Part shown: positions 1 to 9,049 of the stretch, piece by piece | How positions within the stretch are numbered: position 1 is the stretch's first letter | Layout: every line of letters starts with the position of its first letter | Source of the DNA: Microbacterium invictum | Lineage (GTDB): Bacteria > Actinomycetota > Actinomycetes > Actinomycetales > Microbacteriaceae | Direction of reading: 5' to 3' | Length of the DNA stretch: 64,000 nt | Assembly: GCF_014197265.1 (NCBI RefSeq) | Contig: NZ_JACIFH010000001.1 | Coordinates: 2,666,001 to 2,730,000, forward strand | Position numbers and translations under genes: made by a program | Notes under the pieces: model-generated | Database searches by the model: none | What the model saw: only the letters and a program-made list of their open reading frames with translations | What the model was told of the DNA's origin: nothing

Positions 1-402
1 GACGCGAACGCCCAGCCGAGCAAGTGCTTCGAGCGCGTTCGTTTCCTCGCGCCGATAGAGAATGGTGCGCTCCCCAGGCAAGCCACCGGACTTCGCGATG
101 AGACCCGCACGGAGTAGCCGAGTGATGAGCGTGTGCACGCTGCTCGCGGCCAGACCGGTCAACTCCATGATCTGTGGGGCCGAAAAGTCGTCGGAGTCGA
201 TGTCCGAGATGGCGACGATGACGGCGTGCATATGAGAACTGCCGAAGAGAGCCTTCGAGAGTTCCTTGTCACGCGCAACGGGGGTCACCACGCCATTGAG
301 TATCTCACCGAGCGCATGTGCCGCTTCAGGCTCCGGATCGCAGCGCCGTGCGCTACTTCGGCGCTCGAAGACACCGCTAGCACGCTGACGACTCCCGATC
401 AC
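1..402 (-). CDS. winged-helix DNA-binding protein (3' end outside window)
   Basis: The reverse strand stays open for 134 codons from a GTG at 402 to the window edge. It overlaps the end of the upstream oxidoreductase gene by 26 bp, which suits the last visible gene of the leftward sugar operon. Residues about 75-100 (APQIMELTGLAASSVHTLIT) look like a helix-turn-helix, followed by a wing-like segment. This suggests a small MarR- or ROK-type regulator, but the rest is missing. In-frame GTG codons near residue 38 could be the true start. The family is inferred from the HTH alone. Confidence 0.5.
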   Translation of the reverse strand, partial: MIGSRQRASGVFERRSSARRCDPEPEAAHALGEILNGVVTPVARDKELSKALFGSSHMHAVIVAISDIDSDDFSAPQIMELTGLAASSVHTLITRLLRAGLIAKSGGLPGERTILYRREETNALEALARLGVRV

Positions 403-1396
403 GGAAGTCGAATGTGCGTCCGGATTTTTCTGACCATTCGACGGCCTCCATCACGTCAAGCGAGGTTCCGGTCGCGCGCTGTTCGACCGTGGCGTCGCCG
501 CCGTCCACGACGAGTCGGACGAATCTCTCGACTTCACCAATCAGGGTGTGCTGCGCCTCGGACACCACATGTCGAGCGACTCCGCCGCCATGGCGCTCAA
601 ACTCGATCAGCCGCGGACTTGCGATGTGGTCAATTGAGAGCGTGCCCGCCTCGCCGCTGATCTGACTCGGCGCCCGCGAGGTCGTGATCTTCGAGTATTC
701 GAGCGACACCACAAACTCGTCGTAGGTGGCCAGTGCAGCTCCCGCTCCGTCAGCGCCCGAGTTGACGACTACGGATGCTGCGCTGATCCGCCGTGGCATT
801 CCGAACAGGCTTGTCATGGTGTGCACGCAGTAAACGCCGAGATCACGCAGGGCGCCGCCGCCCATCTCCGGATCGAAGATGTTGACCTGGTGCCCTTCCA
901 GGACGAGGTCGTACCGGGCGGAACGCGAGATGTGCCGGAGAAGGACCTGACGAATCGGCCCCACCTGCGGCAGGAGCTCTCTGAGAAGAAGGGTGCCTGG
1001 GTCGTAGGCGGTGCGCATCGCCTCGATCAGCACGACGTTGCGCTCCTCCGCAAGCTCGACAAGCTGCCGCCACCGTGCCGCGGTCTGAACCGCCGGCTTT
1101 TCGACGAGCACGTGTTTACCGGCTTCGAGCGCGCTTCGCACTTGGTCTGCGTGGATCGCGTTCGGCGTCGCGATGTACACCGCGTCCACGAGGTCTGACT
1201 CGAGGAGCGCGGCGAGGCTCGTGACAGATCCCGACGCACCCAACCGGTCCGCCGCGATAGCTCCCCTTTCTGCGTCCCTCGAGTACACGGCCGACAGTTG
1301 GATTCCATTCACTGCGCGCACAGCGTCGGCGAACCGTTGGGTGATAGGTCCTGTTCCGATCACGCCGACCCTGAGCTGCGGCATCTCATCGATCAT
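377..1396 (-). CDS. Gfo/Idh/MocA family NAD(P)-dependent oxidoreductase
   Basis: A 339-residue protein of normal length for the family. The N-terminal Rossmann fold carries a GVIGTG dinucleotide loop at residues 11-16. The family-typical EKP motif lies at residues 99-101 (HVLVEKP). The rest is the alpha/beta C-terminal domain. Such enzymes oxidise or reduce sugars, inositols and related polyols in the cytoplasm. It lies 2 bp after the transaldolase gene, in a leftward operon with a sugar ABC transporter, kinase and isomerase, so a role in converting the imported sugar or polyol is likely. The exact substrate cannot be read from the sequence. A second ATG four codons in (MPQL) is an alternative start. 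Confidence 0.88.
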   Translation of the reverse strand: MIDEMPQLRVGVIGTGPITQRFADAVRAVNGIQLSAVYSRDAERGAIAADRLGASGSVTSLAALLESDLVDAVYIATPNAIHADQVRSALEAGKHVLVEKPAVQTAARWRQLVELAEERNVVLIEAMRTAYDPGTLLLRELLPQVGPIRQVLLRHISRSARYDLVLEGHQVNIFDPEMGGGALRDLGVYCVHTMTSLFGMPRRISAASVVVNSGADGAGAALATYDEFVVSLEYSKITTSRAPSQISGEAGTLSIDHIASPRLIEFERHGGGVARHVVSEAQHTLIGEVERFVRLVVDGGDATVEQRATGTSLDVMEAVEWSEKSGRTFDFRDRESSAC

Positions 1397-1398
1397 GG

Positions 1399-2037
1399 CT
1401 ACACCCGGGCCGCCGCTTCGAAGTCGACGGCAGCCGCGTCGCTTGCCGGGTCGACGAGCATCGCCTCGATGACGGATGGATGAGCCGTGATGTGCCCGAT
1501 CCCTGCGAGAGCAAGATTTGCAGCGACTGTGGGAGTGCGCACGCTTGCCACGAGCACGTTCGTTCCGGATCCGGCTATCGCACGGTGCATGCTGCCCACC
1601 ACGTCGAGCGCGTCCAGGCCCGAGTCATCGAGGCGTCCGAAGTAGGGGGCGATGTAGCGCGCGCCGATGGACGCCGCTGCCACAGCCTGGGCGATGGTGT
1701 AGACCGCGGTGAGCAGCACGGGTGCTCCTGCACGGGCGCATTCTGCGGCAACACGGAACCCGATCGCCGTTGCCGGAATCTTCACGATGACGCGGTCACC
1801 AAGCCCACGAATCTCCGCCGCGTTCCCCTGCATCTCTGCCCGGGTTGCGCCCGTCGCTTGGAAGAAGATTTCCTCCGCGCCAGCGTCCGTGAATCGTCGA
1901 TGCAGATCCGGGATGTTGCGTGGGCGATGCCCGTCCTTCTGAAGGATGGTGGGGTTCGTGGTGACGCCGGTGATGATGTGATCTTCGAGCAGGGCGATCA
2001 CGGTGTCGATATCCGCGCTGTCCGCATACAGCTTCAC
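1399..2037 (-). CDS. transaldolase family protein, fructose-6-phosphate aldolase (FSA/TalC) type
   Basis: A 212-residue short transaldolase, the size of the FSA subgroup rather than classical transaldolase (above 300). TGVTTNPTIL is at residues 23-32. The Schiff-base lysine is K86 in VKIPAT, matching the FSA active-site lysine position. The start is a GTG at 2035-2037: GGAGG lies about 8 nt upstream, and GTGA overlaps the kinase stop by 4 bp. Upstream in-frame codons fall inside the kinase gene and give non-homologous sequence. Enzymes of this group cleave or form ketose phosphates using dihydroxyacetone or related donors. Here it probably splits the phosphorylated ketose made by the neighbouring kinase and isomerase. 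Confidence 0.88.
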   Translation of the reverse strand: MKLYADSADIDTVIALLEDHIITGVTTNPTILQKDGHRPRNIPDLHRRFTDAGAEEIFFQATGATRAEMQGNAAEIRGLGDRVIVKIPATAIGFRVAAECARAGAPVLLTAVYTIAQAVAAASIGARYIAPYFGRLDDSGLDALDVVGSMHRAIAGSGTNVLVASVRTPTVAANLALAGIGHITAHPSVIEAMLVDPASDAAAVDFEAAARV

Positions 2038-3539
2038 AGCGCTTCCTCCGACACTCGAGTTTGGGATTCGGACTGCTGTCGCGCCAGGCCTGGCCCGTCG
2101 ACAAGTGCGCGGTATCGCGCGCGCGTCACCCCGTAGCGGTCCTCGCGTGGCGGGGTTGACGTGGTGGTGGCAGGCGCCCACGCGTCGCGCACTTCGGCGA
2201 CGTCCCCCACTGCGAGTACGGCGGCGGCCTGGATGCAGGCGCCGCGGGCGGTCGCCTCCGAGAGGTCCTTCGTGAGCACCGGGGTCTGCAGGATGTCGGC
2301 GAGGAATTGGCGGTACGCCGGGGACTTTGATCCCCCGCCGACGGCGGTTACGGAGCCGTCGGCTGGTGCGCCCGCTGACCGGATCGCGTCGTGCCCGCTG
2401 ACGATGCCGAACAGGACTCCTTCGAATGCTGCGCGGGCGATCTGTGCGCGGGTCGTCGCGGTCGTCAGGCCGCCAAGTAGACCGGTGGCGTCCGGGCGGT
2501 TCGGGGTCCGCTCGCCATCGAGGTACGCGAGGAACACCGGCCGATCGTCACTGTCCGGCGCCTCGAGCGCGAGTGCGGCAAGCTCGTCGAGGGACACCCC
2601 GAGCCATCTTGCGACGGAGTCGGTCACCTTGGTCGAGTTGAGTGTGCAGGCGAGCGGCAGGTATCCGCCGGCAGCGTCGGCGACTCCATCTACGTCGCCG
2701 CGATGATCGAAGACGGGCGACGATGATTCGGTGAAGACCACCCCGGATGTGCCGAGGCTGTAGACAACATCTCCTTCCCGGACGCCCACGCCGAGGGCTC
2801 CAGCGTGCTGATCGCCGGCTCCGGGTCCGACGATGACGTCGGATCGCAGACCGAAGGACGCGGCGACGTCGGGGAGGATCCGGCCTGCGAGCTCGTTCGG
2901 TCCGAGGACCTCAGGGAGGAAGGAGGCCCAGTCGAGGCCACGGGCGACGAATTGGTCGAGCAGATCCACCCGCCACCGCCCCTGATGTGCGGCGTAATAC
3001 CCAGTACCCGATGCATCCGATCGGTCCGTGACCGCACGACCGGCCAGACGGTACGTGAGGTAATCGTGCGGCACGAGGATTTTGCTCACCATGTCGAGCA
3101 AGTACGGCTCGTTTTCGGCGATCCAGGCCAGCTTGGTGATCGTGAACGCCGCCGTGGGGACGGACCCGATGGCATCAGCCCACGCGCCGCTGCCCAACTC
3201 TTCTACCATCTGCTTCGCCTGCGGAGCGGACTCGGTGTCGTTCCACAGCTTCGCGCGGCGCAACGGCCGTCCGTTACTGCCGAGCAGAACCAATCCGTGG
3301 CACTGCGCCGCGACGCTGATCGCCCCGATCTCTCGTGCCGACACACCGGCATCCTCGACGGCACGACCGAACGCGCTCTCGAACGCTCTCCACCAGTCGT
3401 CCGGGTGCTGTTGGCTCACCGGGGGGAACGTGACAGGATGCGGCGCGCGACCCGTACCGCGAAGCATGCCGGTGTCGGCGTCGCGGAGTTCGACCGTGCA
3501 GGACTGCGTGGAGCTGTCCACGCCGGCAACGATGCTCAT
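2034..3539 (-). CDS. xylB: FGGY-family carbohydrate kinase, xylulokinase-like
   Basis: A 501-residue two-domain FGGY kinase, usual for xylulokinase. The N-terminal phosphate-binding strand is GVDSSTQS (6-13). The catalytic aspartate is D243 in the GAGDQHAGALG segment, and a glycine-rich nucleotide site (AVGGGSKSPAYRQ) is in the C-terminal domain. It would phosphorylate a ketose such as D-xylulose with ATP in the cytoplasm. It lies 19 bp after the SIS isomerase and overlaps the aldolase gene by 4 bp. With a transaldolase, a SIS isomerase and an epimerase nearby, the substrate may be a rarer pentulose or hexulose, so the symbol reflects family resemblance only. Confidence 0.85.
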   Translation of the reverse strand: MSIVAGVDSSTQSCTVELRDADTGMLRGTGRAPHPVTFPPVSQQHPDDWWRAFESAFGRAVEDAGVSAREIGAISVAAQCHGLVLLGSNGRPLRRAKLWNDTESAPQAKQMVEELGSGAWADAIGSVPTAAFTITKLAWIAENEPYLLDMVSKILVPHDYLTYRLAGRAVTDRSDASGTGYYAAHQGRWRVDLLDQFVARGLDWASFLPEVLGPNELAGRILPDVAASFGLRSDVIVGPGAGDQHAGALGVGVREGDVVYSLGTSGVVFTESSSPVFDHRGDVDGVADAAGGYLPLACTLNSTKVTDSVARWLGVSLDELAALALEAPDSDDRPVFLAYLDGERTPNRPDATGLLGGLTTATTRAQIARAAFEGVLFGIVSGHDAIRSAGAPADGSVTAVGGGSKSPAYRQFLADILQTPVLTKDLSEATARGACIQAAAVLAVGDVAEVRDAWAPATTTSTPPREDRYGVTRARYRALVDGPGLARQQSESQTRVSEEAL

Positions 3540-3558
3540 CTGCTCATCCTGCGCGGTA

Positions 3559-4197
3559 TCAGGCCGGGGAGGGCGAGTCGATGCGATCGAGCGGGTCGGG
3601 AAGGTCCGTGATAAGTCCCACCGCCCCTGCGGGGTGCGTTTCGAGGACCTGGTCCCATCCGTAGCCGCGGCGGCGCATCAGGATGTTGGCGAGAGCGTCG
3701 CCCCACACCGCGGTCACGAGTGTGCTTCCCATCGCAATGACCCCGCCCGGGTCGCCGTCCCCTTCCGTGGCAAGAGTCACCGTGAGGTCCGCCAGCCGGC
3801 CGAGGCTGGACGAGGGCGCGGCCGTGATCGCGACCACCTTGACGGAGCGGCGCTGCGCCCGGGTGGAGAAGTCGTTGATCTCGCTCGACTCGCCGCCCCG
3901 GGAGATCGAGATGAGCACATCGCCGGGGGCGAGGGCGCCCATCGTGCCGTGCAGCGCGTCCATGGGGTGAATGAACACGGATGGTGTTCCGCAGACGGCG
4001 AGCAGGTGTGCCATGCGCCGCGCGACAGCACCGGAGGTACCCGAACCGGTCACGAAGACCTTTCCGCGGCAGTTCTCGAGCAGGTCGACGACCTCGATGA
4101 AGGTCTCATCGATCTGGTCCGCGACTGCCAGTACTGCGGCGCCCTCGTTGCGCACGACCAGCCGGGCAGCATCGAGAAGGGTCGAATTCGTGGACAT
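3559..4197 (-). CDS. SIS-domain sugar-phosphate isomerase (KpsF/GutQ-like, no CBS domains)
   Basis: A 212-residue single SIS domain. The phosphosugar loop is TGSGTSGAVARR (50-61). A KpsF/GutQ-like HPMDALHGTMG segment is at 77-87, SRGGESSEIN at 99-108, and a late ETHPAGA. Arabinose-5-phosphate isomerases of this family usually carry C-terminal CBS domains (above 300 residues); this one stops after the SIS fold. The expected reaction is aldose/ketose isomerisation of a phosphosugar. AAAGGACC precedes the ATG. Gene order (15 bp after the ABC ATPase, 19 bp before the kinase) places it in the sugar operon. Phosphohexuloisomerase activity is a possible alternative. Confidence 0.82.
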   Translation of the reverse strand: MSTNSTLLDAARLVVRNEGAAVLAVADQIDETFIEVVDLLENCRGKVFVTGSGTSGAVARRMAHLLAVCGTPSVFIHPMDALHGTMGALAPGDVLISISRGGESSEINDFSTRAQRRSVKVVAITAAPSSSLGRLADLTVTLATEGDGDPGGVIAMGSTLVTAVWGDALANILMRRRGYGWDQVLETHPAGAVGLITDLPDPLDRIDSPSPA

Positions 4198-4212
4198 GTG
4201 AGGTCCTTTCGG

Positions 4213-5763
4213 TTATGCAGCGTCCCACGCCGCGTGACGCAGCGAGGCCGGTGTCAGGGAGTCAGGGTTGAGGAGCGTTCCGTCGGCTGTTCCGTTGCTC
4301 ATCACGAGCACGTCGTCGGAGACCTCGCAGATCTCCTCCTCTTCGCTGGAGACGACGATGACGGTCAGCCCGTTGTCGTGGGCAAGGCGACGGACCATGT
4401 GATGGATGTCGGCTTTCACGCCGAGGTCGACGCCTTTGGTGGGCTCATCCAGGAGGAGCACTTTCGGGTTCTGGGCCAATGCGCGGGCCAACAAGACCTT
4501 TTGCTGATTGCCGCCGGAGAGTCGCTCGATCGGTCCTGAGCGATTGCCTTTGACCTTGAGCTGGTCCATGTATTCGGCGGCTATTCCTTTGAGCCGCGAG
4601 CGGTCGAGCCTCCCCCACCGGTAGGCGCGGCGCAGCACGGGCAGAAGCGCGTTGATGGACGAGTCGAGTTGCGGAACGATGCCGTCGACCTTGCGCTCTT
4701 CGGTCACGTAGACGACGCCTGCTTTCATCGCGTCGTGCGGTCCACGCGGGGCGAATGGCTTCTCGAACAGTGTGACCGTTCCGCTCTTGATCGGGTCCAG
4801 CCCCACGAGCGTTCGAAGCAGCTCCGTGCGACCCGAGCCGACGAGCCCGTAGATGCCAAGAACTCGCCCTTCGTGGGCGCGCAGGGTCACGTCAGAGAGC
4901 GCGCCGGTACGTAGTCTTTCGACGGCCACAGTGACCGGGCGGGTCGACTCAACCGCTTGTTGAGGGACACGTGCCTGACGTCCGATGAGCTCAAGGGCAT
5001 CTTCTCCGGCGATCGCCGTGATGACATCCTGCCGGGAGACTTCGCTCACGTTGGCATCGATCCGGACTTCTCCGTCGACCAGGGCAACGACTCGGGACGC
5101 CACGGCGTACAGCTCCTCGAGCTTGTGGTCGACGAGGATGATGCCGATGCCGCGAGAAGACAGCGACTTCACGATCTCGAGGAATCTGTCGACTTGAGCG
5201 CCCTCGAGGCTCGTCGTCGGCTCGTCGAGCAGCAGGAAGCGGGCGTTTCGGTGGGTAGCGATCGCGATCTCCAGCAGCTGCCGAGTGGCGACCGGATAGC
5301 TGCCGACCTTGGCGTCGGGGTCGACGTCCAGACCGAACTCGGTGGTGAGCGCCCGAGTCCGCTCGCGCATCTGGTCCTTGCTGAGAAGGCCCCCCCGGGA
5401 CCGCTCGTGTCCGAGGAATGCGTTTTGCGAAACGGTGAGGTTCGGCAGAAGCGATAGCTCCTGGTACACCGTCGCGATACCGGCATCGAGGGCGTCGATC
5501 GGGGAGCCGAGAGTTTTCGGCTCCCCGTCGAGGAGGACCGCACCGGAGACCGGTTTGATCGCTCCGGAGATGACACGCATGAGGGTCGATTTGCCGGCGC
5601 CGTTGTGGCCGACCAGGCCGATCACCTCACCGGGTCGGACGGCGATGGACACGCCCTTCAGCACCGTCACGCCCGAGTAGCTCATGACGACATCCCGGAC
5701 TTCGAGGCCTGATCCGGCCGCTCCATCCATCGCGGCACCGGTGGCCGCATCCATCGCCGCCAT
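4213..5763 (-). CDS. sugar ABC transporter ATP-binding protein (RbsA/MglA/XylG type)
   Basis: A 516-residue protein with two fused ABC domains, as in ribose- and galactose-type importers. The first Walker A is GHNGAGKST (52-60). The second domain has a degenerate P loop (GLVGSGRTEL) and a full signature LSGGNQQKV, the usual asymmetry of this family. It powers import through the permease encoded at 6844-7923. Its ATG lies one base after the stop of the binding-protein gene, so translational coupling is likely. The first 20 residues are a small Met/Ala/Asp/Gly-rich extension that is absent from typical homologues, so translation may begin at an internal Met. Confidence 0.93.
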   Translation of the reverse strand: MAAMDAATGAAMDGAAGSGLEVRDVVMSYSGVTVLKGVSIAVRPGEVIGLVGHNGAGKSTLMRVISGAIKPVSGAVLLDGEPKTLGSPIDALDAGIATVYQELSLLPNLTVSQNAFLGHERSRGGLLSKDQMRERTRALTTEFGLDVDPDAKVGSYPVATRQLLEIAIATHRNARFLLLDEPTTSLEGAQVDRFLEIVKSLSSRGIGIILVDHKLEELYAVASRVVALVDGEVRIDANVSEVSRQDVITAIAGEDALELIGRQARVPQQAVESTRPVTVAVERLRTGALSDVTLRAHEGRVLGIYGLVGSGRTELLRTLVGLDPIKSGTVTLFEKPFAPRGPHDAMKAGVVYVTEERKVDGIVPQLDSSINALLPVLRRAYRWGRLDRSRLKGIAAEYMDQLKVKGNRSGPIERLSGGNQQKVLLARALAQNPKVLLLDEPTKGVDLGVKADIHHMVRRLAHDNGLTVIVVSSEEEEICEVSDDVLVMSNGTADGTLLNPDSLTPASLRHAAWDAA

Positions 5764-5764
5764 G

Positions 5765-6763
5765 TCAGCCGACCTCGCCCGGTGCGGGGGTCTCGCCGGA
5801 GACGAACATCTTCAGCGGGAGCAGGATCTCGGGCTCAGGGGTGTCACCGTCGACCCAGCCGCGGATCTGGTCGATAACCTGCTGTCCGTACGATTCGGGC
5901 TCCTGAGCGACACAGCCCATGTACTGGCCGGTGAGCGGCTCTTCCGAGGCGCAGAAACCGTAGAGCTGCACGTCGGGGTGCCCTTCAAGACCCTGCAGGG
6001 CGCCATAAGTGCCCGGGCCGGTGCTGGCGAAGATGACATTGATGTCGGGGTTTCCGCTGAGCATTTCGGTCGTCGCGGCCAGGCTGTCATCCGGCTTCAC
6101 GTTGCCGTCGACCTTTGCGACCACCTTCGCGTTCGCATTGGACGCAATGCCGGCTTCGAAGCCCTCATCGCGCTGGACCGTCGGAACCTCGTCGGGCTCG
6201 GTGACGAAACCGATGTTGAGTGCCGCGTCGGCCCCCATGTCCGTGAGCACCTGTTCGGCCATCTGCGTGCCGCCTGCGGCGTTGTCTGCGCCGAGGTACT
6301 GCACGATCGAAGCGCCTTGCGCCTCCAGAGACTCCGGTGAGACGATCACGTTGACCGTGAACACGGGAACACCCGCGTCGTTCGCGGCTTTGACGATTGC
6401 CGCGGCGGGCTCTGACTTCACGGCGTTGAGGGCTAGGGCGCACGGCTTTTTCTGCAGCATCGACTGCACCTGGGATAGCTGTGCGGCGTCGTCGTCGTCC
6501 GCGACCTGGACCTCGACCTCGAAGCCCTGCTCTTCGCCCTGTTCCTCGAAGCCCTGTTTCATGGCGATGTAGTAGGGGTTGGTGAGGTTGGGGAGGGCAA
6601 CCGCGATGTACGGGGTGTCCTCGTCGCACGCGGCGGGTCGCGGGATCGACCCATCAGATGCGGTGGGTGCTGTGCCTGCGCCGGTGTCAATGGCGCCGGA
6701 ACAGCCGGTGAGCAGCAGGAGGATGCCCGCTGCCGCGGCTGTCAGTGTGATGCGTCGTCGCAT
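5765..6763 (-). CDS. sugar ABC transporter substrate-binding lipoprotein
   Basis: A 332-residue protein with a lipoprotein signal: basic start MRRR, hydrophobic stretch, and lipobox LLTGC with C21. It should be secreted and lipid-anchored outside the membrane. The body is a periplasmic-binding-protein type 1 fold of the RbsB/XylF kind (IAVALPNLTNPYYIAMKQG near the start of the mature part). AAGGAG lies 5 nt upstream of the ATG. Longer in-frame readings upstream run into the permease and lack homology. It captures the sugar for the RbsC-type permease and RbsA-type ATPase. The ligand is unknown. The xylulokinase-like gene suggests a pentose or ketose. Confidence 0.92.
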   Translation of the reverse strand: MRRRITLTAAAAGILLLLTGCSGAIDTGAGTAPTASDGSIPRPAACDEDTPYIAVALPNLTNPYYIAMKQGFEEQGEEQGFEVEVQVADDDDAAQLSQVQSMLQKKPCALALNAVKSEPAAAIVKAANDAGVPVFTVNVIVSPESLEAQGASIVQYLGADNAAGGTQMAEQVLTDMGADAALNIGFVTEPDEVPTVQRDEGFEAGIASNANAKVVAKVDGNVKPDDSLAATTEMLSGNPDINVIFASTGPGTYGALQGLEGHPDVQLYGFCASEEPLTGQYMGCVAQEPESYGQQVIDQIRGWVDGDTPEPEILLPLKMFVSGETPAPGEVG

Positions 6764-6843
6764 GATTGCTCCTTGTTTGCGGTGGTGCTGTGTGGTGAGC
6801 CTGGTGGTTTTTGTGGCGAGTCGGCCCTTCCCGCCGGGTCTGG

Positions 6844-7923
6844 TTAGTGGGTGGACGGTGTAGGCCCAGCTGTGGCGTCTGCGGGCACCGTCGATCCGGT
6901 CGAGGGAGCCGCCAAGGCCGTAGCGGTCGTCCCGCTGCCGGGGGTCGAGTCCTGCCCCGGTGAACGCCGGAACCGGCCGAGGAGGGCGGCGAAGGAGAGT
7001 TGACGTCGGTGGGTGTCGATGATGACGCCGCCGAGGATGATGAGGCCGATGACGAGCGGCTGCCAGTAGCTCTGCACGCCTACGACGTTCATGCCGTTGG
7101 AGACGGTCGCAATGAGGACGGCTCCGAGCAGTGCGCCGCTGATTGATCCGATGCCGCCGAACAGGCTGACACCGCCGACGACTGCCGCAGCGATGGAGTA
7201 GAAGAGTTCGTTGCCGGATCCGGCGCTGGGGTATCCGACCATGAGCCGGCTCGTCACGATGAGCCCGCCCATCGCGGCGCACAGACCGCTGAGTGCGTAG
7301 ACGAGGAGGATGATGAGGCCGCTGTTGACACCCGCCAAGCGGCTCGTCTCAGCGTTTCCGCCGACGGCGTAAATATGCACGCCGGTTGCGGTGAATCGCA
7401 GCAGGAAGCCGAAGATGATCGCCGCGACAGCGACGAGGATGACTGGCATCGGGATGCCGTAGATCGAACCTCGACCGATGATGGCGAAGAACGGGTCGGC
7501 GACGTTCACCGACCCGCCGCCGGTGAGGATGAGCGGAATGCTCGCGGCGACGCCGAACGTCGCGAAGGTCACGATGAAGGGAGGCAGTTTCAGGTAGTAG
7601 ATCAGCGCGCCATTGATGGACCCAACGAACAACCCGGTGGCAATGGCGATAAGCACGGCCGCCCACCACGGCAAGCCCGCCTGCATGGAAAGAGCGGCAA
7701 TCATGCCAGTCAGCGCGACGTTTGAGCCGGTGGAGAGATCGATGCCACCCGTGAGGAGCACGAACGTCTGTCCGAGTGCTAGGAATGCGATCACTGCACC
7801 GTTGAGTAGCAGGACTTGAGCGTTTTCCAGAGTGCGGAAGTTCGGTGAGAGGAGGCTGAACGCGATCACGACCAAGACCAGCACAGCCGCGATGCCCATC
7901 TCATTTGGTATGCGTCGACGCAT
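6844..7923 (-). CDS. sugar ABC transporter permease (RbsC type)
   Basis: A 359-residue integral membrane protein with about nine or ten hydrophobic segments. It has family-typical stretches such as GGIDLSTGSNVALTGM and GGVSLFGGIGSISGALLGA. The last 45 residues are a hydrophilic Ser/Thr/Ala-rich tail facing the cytoplasm. It forms the transmembrane channel of the importer with the adjacent ATPase and lipoprotein. This is the first gene of the leftward operon. AGAGGA precedes the ATG, and an 80-bp gap separates it from the lipoprotein gene. Transcription probably starts in the 97-bp region shared with the divergent SorC regulator. Confidence 0.93.
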   Translation of the reverse strand: MRRRIPNEMGIAAVLVLVVIAFSLLSPNFRTLENAQVLLLNGAVIAFLALGQTFVLLTGGIDLSTGSNVALTGMIAALSMQAGLPWWAAVLIAIATGLFVGSINGALIYYLKLPPFIVTFATFGVAASIPLILTGGGSVNVADPFFAIIGRGSIYGIPMPVILVAVAAIIFGFLLRFTATGVHIYAVGGNAETSRLAGVNSGLIILLVYALSGLCAAMGGLIVTSRLMVGYPSAGSGNELFYSIAAAVVGGVSLFGGIGSISGALLGAVLIATVSNGMNVVGVQSYWQPLVIGLIILGGVIIDTHRRQLSFAALLGRFRRSPGQDSTPGSGTTATALAAPSTGSTVPADATAGPTPSTH

Positions 7924-7974
7924 CGTCCTCTGTCTCCCTGCAGCCGGTTCCCGGCGTATCGGTCAAAACTAGTT

Positions 7975-7988
7975 CGCTCATTTGAGCG
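7975..7988. promoter_or_regulatory. candidate SorC operator between the divergent operons
   Basis: The sequence CGCTCATTTGAGCG is a perfect inverted repeat with 6-bp arms and a 2-bp centre. It sits midway between the ABC permease start (7923) and the regulator start (8021). A second palindrome, GCAATTGC, follows directly at 7989-7996, and a TTGC-N10-GCAA dyad spans 7993-8010. The position suits autoregulation plus control of the leftward sugar operon. Binding by the SorC protein is inferred. Confidence 0.5.
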
Positions 7989-8020
7989 GCAATTGCGCCC
8001 ATATGTGCAATAGTAGAGTC

Positions 8021-9049
8021 ATGAAGACGAAACCGCAACCTCTCAGGAAGGGAAGCCCTCTCTTGGCGCGTGGACGGTCGAACCAATCCGATGAGCTGAC
8101 CGTGGAAGAGCGCAGCCAGTTGCTCTCCGTCGCACGCCGCTTCTACCTCGAGGATCAGAGCAAGATCCAGATCGCCGCGGAGCTTCAAATCTCACGGTTC
8201 AAGGTGGCAAGGATGCTGGATCTGGCGCGCGCGCAAGGGCTGGTCACGATAACTCTCAACGACGATGGCGCTGTCGACTGGGACCTCTCCCAGCAACTCG
8301 CGCAGCACCTCGGACTTGCTGAAGTCGTCGTCGTACACGCCAACGGCGACACGGAACAGGTTCGCAAACGAGTCGCCGCGGCCGGCGCAGAATTCGTCAG
8401 CTCGACGCTCCGCGACGGCGAGGTGCTTGGGATGGCGTGGGGTCGTACTCTCAGCGCGCTGACGGCGGCGCTTCCCCGCCTGCCGCGAATGTCGATCGTC
8501 CAGCTGACCGGGGCAGCTGGATCTGATGTTGGCCAGTCGCCTGTCGAGCTCGTCCGCCTCATCGCCCAGAACTCCGGGGGGTCTGCGCATCCGATCTTCG
8601 CGCCGCTCGTCGTGGAGACCGCCGAGACTGCGCGCTCCCTCCGCCAACAGCCGGATATCGCGCGGGCGTTCGCGATGTTCGCGGACGTGACGACCGCGCT
8701 CGTATCGGTCGGTTCGTGGAACCCGCCGGACTCGCAGCTCTATGAGTTTTTACCGCCGGGTGAGCGTGAGGCTCTCGTGGCAAGAGGGGTAGTAGCAGAA
8801 GTATCTGCGACGCTGCTGGCGGCGGATGGCGTCGAGATCGCGGACGACTTCGTGGACCGGACAATCGCTGTGTCCACCGCGCAGCTCCGGGCGATTCCCC
8901 GCGTCCTCGCCGTCGCTGCCGGCGCTCGGAAAGCGGGAGCGGTTGCCGCCGTAACCCGTGCCGGGCTGATCACAGGACTCGTGACCGACCACGCCCTCGC
9001 GATCGAGGCACTCGCCGCCGCATCGCCGCGATCTGGGGACGCCGCGTGA
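8021..9049 (+). CDS. SorC/DeoR-type sugar-binding transcriptional regulator
   Basis: A 342-residue protein. A helix-turn-helix lies around residues 45-72 (KIQIAAELQISRFKVARMLD), preceded by the SARRFY-like helix typical of SorC regulators. It is followed by a sugar-phosphate-binding domain with GMAWGRTLSAL and the VGSW/ITGLVTD elements of this family. It should sense a phosphorylated intermediate and control the divergent sugar operon. I chose the ATG at 8021; a TTG at 7982 is in frame but would put extra residues over the operator region. Its GTGA end overlaps the epimerase gene by 4 bp, so the two are co-transcribed. Confidence 0.88.
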   Translation: MKTKPQPLRKGSPLLARGRSNQSDELTVEERSQLLSVARRFYLEDQSKIQIAAELQISRFKVARMLDLARAQGLVTITLNDDGAVDWDLSQQLAQHLGLAEVVVVHANGDTEQVRKRVAAAGAEFVSSTLRDGEVLGMAWGRTLSALTAALPRLPRMSIVQLTGAAGSDVGQSPVELVRLIAQNSGGSAHPIFAPLVVETAETARSLRQQPDIARAFAMFADVTTALVSVGSWNPPDSQLYEFLPPGEREALVARGVVAEVSATLLAADGVEIADDFVDRTIAVSTAQLRAIPRVLAVAAGARKAGAVAAVTRAGLITGLVTDHALAIEALAAASPRSGDAA

